In this document: positions 7,149-13,704 of the stretch, piece by piece
Layout: every line of letters begins with the position of its first letter
How positions within the stretch are numbered: the first letter of the stretch is position 1
Source of the DNA: Rhodoferax sp. UBA4127
GTDB taxonomy: Bacteria; Pseudomonadota; Gammaproteobacteria; Burkholderiales; Burkholderiaceae_C
NCBI GenBank assembly: GCA_002381045.1
Contig: DFWT01000045.1
Location: 1 to 15,295 of the forward strand
Reading direction: 5' to 3'
Length of the DNA stretch: 15,295 nt
Translations under genes and position numbers: made by a program
Notes under the pieces: generated by a model
Told to the model about the DNA's origin: nothing
Databases searched by the model: none
The model's input: the letters and a program-made list of their open reading frames with translations, nothing else

Positions 7149-7853
7149 TTCCGCAGTGGGCGGCCTCTGAGCAGCGGTGCTGAGGCACTGGCGATATTGG
7201 CGCGTTACCGAATCAACATCGCGTCACCCGTGCGCGCCTTTCTGGAAAGTGGCGCAAGTGAAACCATCAAGCCGGGTGATGCGCGGCTAGCCAGTAGCAG
7301 TATGGCCATGATTACCGCACTACAAATTGCCTTGGAGGCTGCGGCCGATGTGGCGCGCGCCGCCGGCATCACACCCTACATACTGGGCGACAGCTGGGAA
7401 GGTGAGGCGCGTGATGTGGCCAAAACCCTGGCCGGCATCACCCGTCAGATGGCGCTGCGCGGTCAGCCGTTCAAAGCGCCGTGTGTGTTGCTCAGCGGCG
7501 GCGAGACCACGGTCACCCTGCGTGGCAGCGGCCGCGGTGGGCGCAATGTGGAATTTTTGCTGGCCTTGGCCGTGGCACTGAATGACCAAGCGGGTGTGTT
7601 TGCACTGGCTGGCGACACCGATGGTGTGGATGGTGCTGAAGAAATTGCGGGCGCACTGCTCACACCCGACACGCTGGCTCGGGCTTGGGCGCTGGGCATG
7701 AACCCGCGCGCTTACCTGGACAACAACAATGCGTACAGCTTCTTTCAGGCGCTGGGCGACTCAGTGGTGACCGGCCCCACGCTGACCAATGTAAATGACT
7801 TTCGGGCCGTTCTGGTGCAGGGGCAACTGCATGTGGAAAGTGCACATCAATAA
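7149..7853 (+). pseudogene. Glycerate 2-kinase (GckA/TtuD, MOFRL family), 5'-truncated relic
   Basis: The intact enzyme phosphorylates glycerate to 2-phosphoglycerate and is about 420 residues long. Only the C-terminal half is here. Clear homology begins at GAEALAILARYRI (from about 7179) and continues through EAAADVARAAG, the MOFRL-domain motif LSGGETTVTLRGSGRGGRN, ALAGDTDGVDG and the ending GPTLTNVNDFRA. The upstream in-frame codons SGRPLSS may be a shortened version of the family's ASGPTV...P stretch, after which the frame meets a TAA at 7140-7142. The N-terminal DUF4147 domain is absent, and no ATG or ribosome site precedes the fragment (only a TTG at 7197). The remaining frame is undisturbed, so the loss may be fairly recent. 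A functional short MOFRL protein is the less likely alternative. Confidence 0.85.
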
Positions 7854-7962
7854 CATTCAATAACGATTTGAGAGCACGAAATTCCAAAGCTCCATAAATC
7901 GTGACCCCAACTCCAAACTATCGCACCAATTTCTACCGCATGCGCGGACAGCTCTTGAGCGT

Positions 7963-7976
7963 CTTTTGATCAAAAG
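7963..7976. promoter_or_regulatory. 14-bp perfect palindrome in the gap before the RpiR gene
   Basis: CTTTTGATCAAAAG is fully self-complementary and lies about 150 bases upstream of the chosen regulator start, in an AT-rich gap (7854-8127) that has no gene. It could be an operator for the regulator itself or for another factor. No known consensus is claimed. Confidence 0.45.
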
Positions 7977-8018
7977 CCTGCTTTCAAACATTCAAAAAAA
8001 GGGGTCTAGAACGGCTCT

Positions 8019-8053
8019 TTGAAAAACAAAATGATCCATTCATATCTTTTGTT
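8019..8053 (+). promoter_or_regulatory. Candidate promoter with inverted repeat for the RpiR gene
   Basis: TTGAAA (8019-8024) and TATCTT (8043-8048) are 18 bases apart and resemble a weak sigma-70 promoter. The arms AACAAAA (8025-8031) and TTTTGTT (8047-8053) form a perfect 7-bp inverted repeat spaced by 15 bases that covers the spacer and -10, where a repressor would block transcription. Transcription from here would begin near 8055-8060, which favours the downstream start at 8128 for the regulator. Confidence 0.3.
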
Positions 8054-8127
8054 ATGGAATGTTACGCAATTACCTGTTTCAATGGAATCATTCATTCAAC
8101 AACGGCATTCGGCACACCTCAACTGAC

Positions 8128-8982
8128 ATGAAAAATGAGTTCATCGCGCTAGTCAACGACCAGCATGACACATTCACCAAACTCGAAAGACGAATTGCCG
8201 CCTATTTGTTGGCCAACCCGACGGCCCTGCTGGTTGATACAAGCGGCGCGATCGCGGACCGTGCGCACGTTAGCCCGATGACGGTGACACGCTTCTTTAA
8301 AAAACTGGGGTTTGAAAGCGCCGCGGCCGCCAAAGAAGTGCTCAAGAAGGAGCACTATGGCAGCGAGGCGCGCACCATCGGTAAACGCTTTGACGAATTC
8401 CAGCGCTCCCGTGCGGCAACGGATCATGACGCCCATTTCCAATCTGCAGCTGCCGCAACCAGCCGGGCATGTGAAATCAGCCTGGAGCCGGTCTGGCGAG
8501 AAATCGTCAACCTAGTGGCGCAGGCCGATAGCGTGTACGCCACCGGTTTTCAGACGATGGGGTACCTAGCCAACGGGTTGGTTCAGCGATTGGGCTATGT
8601 TCGCCCCAATGTGCATGAGCTCGATGGCGCAGATGGTGTGTACGCAAGATTACTGACGGATCCAGCGCCGAAACGCACGCTCATCATCATTGACATCTAC
8701 CGTTATGGTCGCAATGGTCCTGTGCTCGCAAAGGCGGCGCGCGACCGAGGTGCAGATGTTGTGGTCTTCTGCGATGAGTTGTGCGACTGGGCGGCACCCA
8801 TCACCCCCTATGTTGTCGCACTACCTTCTGAGGAAGGTTTCTTTTTTCGGCCTACAACAGCCATCCACTTTAGTTTGAACCTGTTGATTCAGGATGTGAT
8901 AGATGAATTGGGCGATAGCGTTCGCGATCAGATGAAGCTTTTATCGCAGGCGCAAGAACTGTTCGGCCAATACATGAAGTAG
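8128..8982 (+). CDS. RpiR/MurR family transcriptional regulator
   Basis: Cytoplasmic regulator of 284 residues. The N-terminal HTH_6 domain (about 1-75) contains TKLERRIAAYLLANP and the helix-turn-helix SGAIADRAHVSPMTVTRFFKKLGF (39-62). The SIS domain (about 123-258) senses the ligand. Classical sugar-phosphate-binding SIS loops carry GxGxS and SxSG; here the equivalent spots read ATGFQTMG (138-145) and IDIYRYGRN (188-196), so the ligand is probably not a sugar phosphate. I chose the ATG at 8128 because the family's conserved helix starts about 15 residues later; an in-frame ATG at 8059 adds 23 atypical residues. Neither has a good ribosome site. It lies 134 bases upstream of the transport operon, same strand, and is its likely regulator. 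Confidence 0.93.
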   Translation: MKNEFIALVNDQHDTFTKLERRIAAYLLANPTALLVDTSGAIADRAHVSPMTVTRFFKKLGFESAAAAKEVLKKEHYGSEARTIGKRFDEFQRSRAATDHDAHFQSAAAATSRACEISLEPVWREIVNLVAQADSVYATGFQTMGYLANGLVQRLGYVRPNVHELDGADGVYARLLTDPAPKRTLIIIDIYRYGRNGPVLAKAARDRGADVVVFCDELCDWAAPITPYVVALPSEEGFFFRPTTAIHFSLNLLIQDVIDELGDSVRDQMKLLSQAQELFGQYMK

Positions 8983-8991
8983 TCAAAAGAC

Positions 8992-9041
8992 GATCCCCGT
9001 TTTTCGCAATTTTTTGCAGCTATTTTTTGCTGCGGGGGATC
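8992..9041 (+). terminator. Inverted repeats after the RpiR gene, possible weak terminator
   Basis: GATCCCC (8992-8998) pairs with GGGGATC (9035-9041), and inside it GCAGC (9016-9020) pairs with GCTGC (9029-9033) around a T-rich loop. A seven-T run follows at 9051-9057, nine bases beyond the stem, which is further than usual for an intrinsic terminator. It starts 10 bases after the regulator stop. It may end or attenuate the regulator transcript before the transport operon. Confidence 0.35.
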
Positions 9042-9101
9042 TGTACGCCATTTTTTTGTAGGGGACTTCGGCAGATGGGCTGTCGAGGTCATTTTTTGTA
9101 G
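9006..9101 (+). repeat. Four iterated T6-7 motifs upstream of the transport operon
   Basis: Four near-copies of G[CT]NAT(6-7)G[CT][AT]G occur: GCAATTTTTTGCAG (9006-9019), GCTATTTTTTGCTG (9019-9032), GCCATTTTTTTGTAG (9047-9061) and GTCATTTTTTGTAG (9088-9101). T-runs begin at 9010, 9023, 9051 and 9092, spaced 13, 28 and 41. The last copy ends just before the binding-protein ribosome site (AAGGAG, 9105-9110). This could be an operator array or intrinsically bent DNA controlling the operon. Confidence 0.6.
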
Positions 9102-9116
9102 CAGAAGGAGTGATGA

Positions 9117-10715
9117 ATGACCATTGACCACCGACCCGTAACATCGCGCAAGCATGTTCTTTTTCGTCCATCCAGCGTGCTGGCAACCTTGCTGGCAACG
9201 CTGGCGCTGAGTGCCACACCTGCTTTTGCGCAAGGCGCGAAAGATGTGTTGGTCATCGGCAAGTCGGCCGACCCGCAAACGCTGGACCCAGGCGTCACCA
9301 TGGACAACAACGACTGGACGGCGTCCTATCACGCGTACCAGCGCCTCGTTCGCTATAAATCAGTGGGTGGCAAGGGCAGCACTGAAGTGGAGCCCGAGCT
9401 TGCAGAGAGCTGGAAGGTTTCTAAAGACGGCCTGACATGGGACTTCAAACTCAAGGCGGGCAACAAGTTTGATGATGGCACGGCGCTGGATGCAGCGGCT
9501 GTCAAGTTCTCCTTTGACCGCATGCTCGGACTGAAGCAAGGCCCCTCAGAAGCCTTCCCGCCCAACACCGCAGTCTCCGTCACAGGACCCATGAGCGTGC
9601 GCTTCCAATTGGCATCGGCCTACACGCCATTCCTCTATACCCTGGCCAATAACGGGGCTGGCATCGTCAATCCCAAGGTGGAAGCCAAGGCCAAGGATGG
9701 CGACCTTGCCAAAGGGTGGTTGGCAGGCAACACGGCCGGTTCCGGTCCTTACCGGCTCGCCAGCTGGGAAAAGGGTCAGTCCTTGGTGCTGGAGCCCAAC
9801 CCTCACTTTGCCGGACCCAAAGTGGCTTTTTCCAAAGTTCGCATCAAGATTGTGGGTGAGGCCTCTGCGCGGCGACTTCAGCTTGAAAACGGTGACATCG
9901 ACATCGCCGAAGACCTACCCAGCGATCAACTCAGCGCCATGAAAACCAAGCCTGGTCTCAAGATTGAAGAGTTCCCCAGCCTGAGCACAACGATTGTTTA
10001 CCTGAACAACAAGAAGCCGGGTCTGGACAAGCCAGAGGTGCGTCGCGCCATTTCGTGGGCGGTGGACTACAGCGGCATCATTGACGGTATTCTGGATGGC
10101 AAGGCCAAGCAGTTGCGCGGTCCGATTCCCGTGGGGATGTGGGGTTCGGACCCGACGGTGTTTCAATTCAAACAAGACCTGGCCAAAGCCAAAGCTGAAT
10201 TGGCCAAGGCGGCCACCAAGCCCAGTAAGTTGACCTTTTTGTACTCTGATCGTGACCCGCGCTGGGAACCCATTGCCCTGACGCTACAAGCCAATCTGGC
10301 ACCACTGGGTATCGATGTCAAGCTAGAGAAGATTGCACAAGCCGCATACCGTGAGCGTCTGGGTAAGGGCGAATTTGAAATCGCAGTGGGGAACTGGAGT
10401 CCAGACTTCGCCGACCCCTATATGTTCATGAACTTCTGGTTTGACACCAAGACGCACGGCATGGCGGGCAACCGGGCCTTTTACTCGAACAGCAAGGTCG
10501 ACACGCTGATTCGCAAAGCCGCATCCGAGACCGTTCAAGCGGAGCGCGTCAAGCTGTACAAACAGGCACAAGACATCGTCGTGCAAGAAGCACCCTACGT
10601 GTTGTTGTACCAAAAGAATAGCCAGATCGCACTGCGTGACAGCGTCAGTGGCTTTGTATTCAACCCGATGCTGGAGCAAATTTACAACTTGGGCAGCATG
10701 TCCAAGACGCGCTAA
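9117..10715 (+). CDS. ABC transporter periplasmic binding protein, peptide family (SBP_bac_5)
   Basis: Exported solute receptor of 532 residues that delivers ligand to the permeases encoded next. A Sec signal peptide spans 1-38: basic start with RKH, hydrophobic VLATLLATLALSA, and cleavage after AFA before QGAKD. The mature part is the family-5 (DppA/OppA/DdpA-like) fold: VIGKSADPQTLDPG at the start, then PELAESWKVSKDGLTW, the landmark SGPYRLASWEKGQSLVLEPN, RAISWAVDY, and near the C-terminus GNWSPDFADPYMFMNFW. AAGGAG at 9105-9110, six bases before the ATG, gives it a strong start. Ligand cannot be read from sequence; the RpiR gene and dadA in line suggest D-amino-acid-containing peptides or similar compounds. 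Alternatives include ordinary dipeptides, opines or glutathione-like substrates. Confidence 0.94.
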   Translation: MTIDHRPVTSRKHVLFRPSSVLATLLATLALSATPAFAQGAKDVLVIGKSADPQTLDPGVTMDNNDWTASYHAYQRLVRYKSVGGKGSTEVEPELAESWKVSKDGLTWDFKLKAGNKFDDGTALDAAAVKFSFDRMLGLKQGPSEAFPPNTAVSVTGPMSVRFQLASAYTPFLYTLANNGAGIVNPKVEAKAKDGDLAKGWLAGNTAGSGPYRLASWEKGQSLVLEPNPHFAGPKVAFSKVRIKIVGEASARRLQLENGDIDIAEDLPSDQLSAMKTKPGLKIEEFPSLSTTIVYLNNKKPGLDKPEVRRAISWAVDYSGIIDGILDGKAKQLRGPIPVGMWGSDPTVFQFKQDLAKAKAELAKAATKPSKLTFLYSDRDPRWEPIALTLQANLAPLGIDVKLEKIAQAAYRERLGKGEFEIAVGNWSPDFADPYMFMNFWFDTKTHGMAGNRAFYSNSKVDTLIRKAASETVQAERVKLYKQAQDIVVQEAPYVLLYQKNSQIALRDSVSGFVFNPMLEQIYNLGSMSKTR

Positions 10716-10726
10716 GGCGTGTGGTC

Positions 10727-10762
10727 GACCAGACACGCAGCCAGCGGGCTGCATGTCTGGTC
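10727..10762 (+). promoter_or_regulatory. Strong 36-nt stem-loop between binding-protein and permease genes
   Basis: Outer arms GACCAGACA/TGTCTGGTC (9 bp) and inner arms GCAGCC/GGCTGC (6 bp) are separated by one C-A mismatch and close on a 4-base loop AGCG. It starts 12 bases after the binding-protein stop. No T-run follows, so it is not a standard terminator. By analogy with other importers it would protect the 3' end of the abundant binding-protein RNA and lower expression of the permease and ATPase genes. Confidence 0.8.
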
Positions 10763-10807
10763 CTACCTCGTGGTGTCCGCAGTCGTTACTGTCTTTGAAA
10801 GCTCACT

Positions 10808-11824
10808 ATGTCCTTTATCAATGTCATTCGCAAACGCCTGCTGTTTCTGCTGCTGGTGGTGCTGGGGGTGTCGGTCATTACATTTTCTATCTCGCACCTT
10901 ATACCGGGTGACCCAGCGCGACTGGTGGCTGGCGAGCGGGCCAGCGAAGAGGTTGTTAGCAACATTCGGACGCAGATGGGGCTGGACCGCCCGCTGCCCG
11001 AGCAATACTGGAAGTATCTGAAGAACACAGCGCAGGGTGACCTGGGCACATCGCTGCGTACCAACCGGCCTGTGGCCGAAGACCTGAACATCTTTTTCCC
11101 GGCCACGCTGGAGTTGGCCTTGGTGGCCCTGTTACTGGCGGTGTTGGTGGGCGCACCGCTGGGGGTTTTGTCAGCGGTGTACCGCGACAAGCCGATTGAT
11201 CATGTGGTGCGCACATTGGCTGTGACGGGCATCTCCACACCGGCTTTTTGGCTTGGGCTGTTGCTGATCATGACTTTTTATGGTGCCTTGGGCTGGCTGC
11301 CAGGCGGTGGCCGCATTGGCGCGGATCTGCAGCCTCCCGTGCGCGTCACAGGCTTGTACTTGGTCGATAGCCTGTTGGTTGGCGACTGGCAGGCTTTTTG
11401 GAGCACGGTGAAACACCTGATCTTGCCGGCCTTCACATTGGGCTTTATTCATCTGGGGGTGGTGGCGCGGCAAGTCCGATCGGCCATGCTGGATGAGCTT
11501 CATCAGGACTATGTGCGTACGGCTCGTGCCAATGGCATTTCTAAGTGGCAAGTGATCGTTCGCCATGCATTACCCAATGCATTGATTCCATCGGTCACGG
11601 TGTTGGGGCTGGCGCTGGGCGACCTGCTCTACGGGGCGGTGCTAACAGAAACCGTTTTTGCCTGGCCGGGGATGGGGGCTTATGTGGTGAATTCAATTCA
11701 GTCGCTGGACTTCCCAGCGGTGATGGGCTTTGCGGTGGTGGTGTCGTTTGCCTATGTGCTGGTGAACCTGGCCGTAGACCTGGTTTACATGTTGATCGAC
11801 CCCCGTATCCAAGGAGTGAACTGA
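10808..11824 (+). CDS. ABC transporter permease, DppB type
   Basis: First membrane subunit of the importer, 338 residues with about six membrane segments. It starts MSFINVIRKRLLFLLLVVLG, as DppB/OppB proteins do, followed by LIPGDPARLVAGERAS and an N-terminal segment carrying QMGLDRPLPEQYW. The cytoplasmic EAA loop that docks on the ATPases is at about 234-255 (DYVRTARANGISKWQVIVRH), followed by ALPNALIP and TETVFAWPGMG. Ends LIDPRIQGVN, the usual DppB ending. It begins 92 bases after the binding-protein gene, beyond the stem-loop, with only a weak ribosome site (GAAAG), consistent with lower expression than the receptor. One base separates its stop from the next start. Confidence 0.94.
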   Translation: MSFINVIRKRLLFLLLVVLGVSVITFSISHLIPGDPARLVAGERASEEVVSNIRTQMGLDRPLPEQYWKYLKNTAQGDLGTSLRTNRPVAEDLNIFFPATLELALVALLLAVLVGAPLGVLSAVYRDKPIDHVVRTLAVTGISTPAFWLGLLLIMTFYGALGWLPGGGRIGADLQPPVRVTGLYLVDSLLVGDWQAFWSTVKHLILPAFTLGFIHLGVVARQVRSAMLDELHQDYVRTARANGISKWQVIVRHALPNALIPSVTVLGLALGDLLYGAVLTETVFAWPGMGAYVVNSIQSLDFPAVMGFAVVVSFAYVLVNLAVDLVYMLIDPRIQGVN

Positions 11825-11825
11825 A

Positions 11826-12716
11826 ATGAGCACCCCCATTGCTACCATGCCTCGCGCGTCCACGCCCGCAAGCAGCTTTGACTGGGGCTTCCTTCTCTAC
11901 CGCCTGCGCAGCAGTCCGCTCACGGTAGTTGGTCTGGTGATGATCGTCACCGTGCTGCTGCTATTGCTGTTCGCACCTTTGATCGCCACCCATGACCCCA
12001 ATGCCATCAACCTCAAGATGCGCTTGCTGGCACCGTCTGCCGCACATTGGTTTGGTACTGATGAAGTTGGTCGCGACTTGTTCAGCCGGGTGATTTATGG
12101 TGGACAGTTGTCGGTGGGTGTCGGCGTGTTTGTGGTGGCCATTGCCGGCATCAGCGGCACTTTGCTGGGTTGCATTTCCGGCATCATGGGCGGCAAGGTG
12201 GACACGCTGATGATGCGCATCATGGATGTGGTGCTGTCCGTGCCCTCTCTGGTGATCACCATGGCGCTGGCTGCTGCCTTGGGCCCAAGTCTGGTCAATG
12301 CCATGTTTGCCATGGCGCTGGTCCGGATTCCGTTTTATGTCCGGCTGGCGCGTGGGCAGGCCCTGACCATCCGAGAAATGCCCTATGTGAAGGCAGCCAA
12401 GATATTTGGCGCCTCCAACTGGCAGATATTGCGCTGGCACGTGGCGCGCAACGCCATGCCTCCGCTGATTGTGCAGGCCACACTCGACCTGGGTGGTGCC
12501 ATTTTGATGGCATCGGCGCTGTCATTTATCGGCTTGGGTGCCCAGCAACCCACAGCGGAATGGGGGGCCATGGTTTCGACTGGGCGCAACTACATCTTGG
12601 ACCAATGGTGGTACTCGGCGTTTCCGGGCTTTGCCATCCTGTTCACCGCCACCGGTTTCAACTTGTTGGGTGATGGCGTACGCGATTTGCTCGACCCCAA
12701 GCAGAAAGGGCGCTGA
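11826..12716 (+). CDS. ABC transporter permease, DppC type
   Basis: Second membrane subunit, 296 residues, pairing with the DppB-type protein. After a short polar start comes the OppC_N segment (LYRLRSSPLTVVGLVMIV, about 26-43) with its first membrane helix, then HDPNAINL and the family marker HWFGTDEVGRDLFSRVIYG (about 75-93). Five more membrane segments follow. The EAA loop is at about 186-205 (PYVKAAKIFGASNWQILRWH), then ALSFIGLGAQQPTAEWG and the standard ending GDGVRDLLDPK. AAGGAG lies nine bases before the ATG, inside the end of the preceding gene. The downstream ATPase starts one base after its stop, so the genes are tightly coupled. Confidence 0.95.
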   Translation: MSTPIATMPRASTPASSFDWGFLLYRLRSSPLTVVGLVMIVTVLLLLLFAPLIATHDPNAINLKMRLLAPSAAHWFGTDEVGRDLFSRVIYGGQLSVGVGVFVVAIAGISGTLLGCISGIMGGKVDTLMMRIMDVVLSVPSLVITMALAAALGPSLVNAMFAMALVRIPFYVRLARGQALTIREMPYVKAAKIFGASNWQILRWHVARNAMPPLIVQATLDLGGAILMASALSFIGLGAQQPTAEWGAMVSTGRNYILDQWWYSAFPGFAILFTATGFNLLGDGVRDLLDPKQKGR

Positions 12717-12717
12717 A

Positions 12718-13704
12718 ATGAAAGCTACCTCTGATCAAGCGGTTTTAGACATTCAGAATCTGTCCATTGAATTTCCCATCTACCAAGGCGCAGTGCGGGC
12801 AGTCAACGGTGTTTCGGTCCACATCGCGCGTGGTGAAGTAGTGGGTATCGTTGGCGAATCCGGGTCGGCCAAATCGGTCACTGCCATGATGGCCATGCGA
12901 CTACTGCCCGAGGGCCGGTTCAACGTCACCGGTGGTTCCGTCACTTTGCTGGGTTGCGATGTGGTGGCTGCGCATGAGAAGGACATGTTGGCCATCCGTG
13001 GCCGTGATGTTTGCATGGTGTTTCAGGAGCCGCTCACAGCGCTCAACCCGACCCAGCGTATCGAGCGGCAAATGCTGGAGGTCATCCGGCTGCACCGTGC
13101 CTGCAGCAAGCAAGAAGCAAGGGCCTTGGCCATACGCCTATTGGGCGACATGCGCATCGCTGACCCTGAACAGGTGCTGCAACGCTACCCATTTGAACTC
13201 TCAGGGGGCATGCGCCAGCGCATCCTGATCGCTCTGGCCTTCAGTTGTGACCCCAAAATCATCATTGCAGATGAGCCAACCACCGCGCTGGACGTCACTG
13301 TCCAGCGCCAGGTACTGCAGCTGATGCGCGCCAAGGCGCGTGACTTGGGGACCGCCATCCTCTTTATTAGCCATGACCTAGCGCTCGTATCGCAGTTTTG
13401 CGATCGTGTCTACGTGATGTACGCGGGCAGCGTAGTGGAAGACGGGCCAACTGCTGCCGTGCTGGGTGCTCCCCTGCACCCCTACACCCGAGCCTTACTG
13501 CAAGCCTTGCCAGAATGCGCCAAGCCTGGCGAGTTGCTGCAGTCCATCCCCGGAACTGTTCCGAATTTGTCGCAACCGCTTAACGGTTGCAGCTTTGCGC
13601 CACGTTGCACGCAGGCAAAGCCGCAGTGCAGCGATAAGCCACCGCTGCAAACAGTGACCAACTACCACCGAACAGCCTGTTGGTTTGCCAAGGAGACCCC
13701 ATGA
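12718..13704 (+). CDS. ABC transporter ATPase, DppD type
   Basis: First of two ATPases powering the importer, 328 residues. I chose the ATG at 12718 just after the permease stop; the frame is open 60 codons further up, but that part overlaps the permease. Walker A is GESGSAKS (46-53), with Ala51 where the consensus has Gly. The Q-loop is VFQEP (Q103), the signature LSGGMRQR (161-168), Walker B IIIADE (181-186) and the switch His219. The C-terminal oligopeptide domain has Cys291, 297, 304 and 321 (CX5CX6CX16C), which in related DppD proteins holds a [4Fe-4S] cluster. The stop overlaps the next start as ATGA. Confidence 0.94.
   Translation: MKATSDQAVLDIQNLSIEFPIYQGAVRAVNGVSVHIARGEVVGIVGESGSAKSVTAMMAMRLLPEGRFNVTGGSVTLLGCDVVAAHEKDMLAIRGRDVCMVFQEPLTALNPTQRIERQMLEVIRLHRACSKQEARALAIRLLGDMRIADPEQVLQRYPFELSGGMRQRILIALAFSCDPKIIIADEPTTALDVTVQRQVLQLMRAKARDLGTAILFISHDLALVSQFCDRVYVMYAGSVVEDGPTAAVLGAPLHPYTRALLQALPECAKPGELLQSIPGTVPNLSQPLNGCSFAPRCTQAKPQCSDKPPLQTVTNYHRTACWFAKETP

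Noticed and set aside
8992..9101. CRISPR-like or transposon-end reading of the repeated T-tract units
   Set aside because: Units are only 14-15 bases, unevenly spaced, with no spacers of uniform size and no cas or transposase gene nearby.
12538..12717. Extended start for the DppD-type ATPase overlapping the permease by 60 codons
   Set aside because: The extension is the permease gene read in another frame and does not resemble ATPase sequence; the ATG at 12718 follows the permease stop.
13572..13590. Inverted repeat GCAACCG/CGGTTGC within the DppD-type gene
   Set aside because: Seven-bp arms in a conserved coding segment beside the cysteine domain; no reason to think it more than incidental.
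13680..13700. TTG start for the DppF-type ATPase
   Set aside because: AAGGAG lies inside this extension and points to the ATG at 13701, which also makes the usual ATGA overlap.
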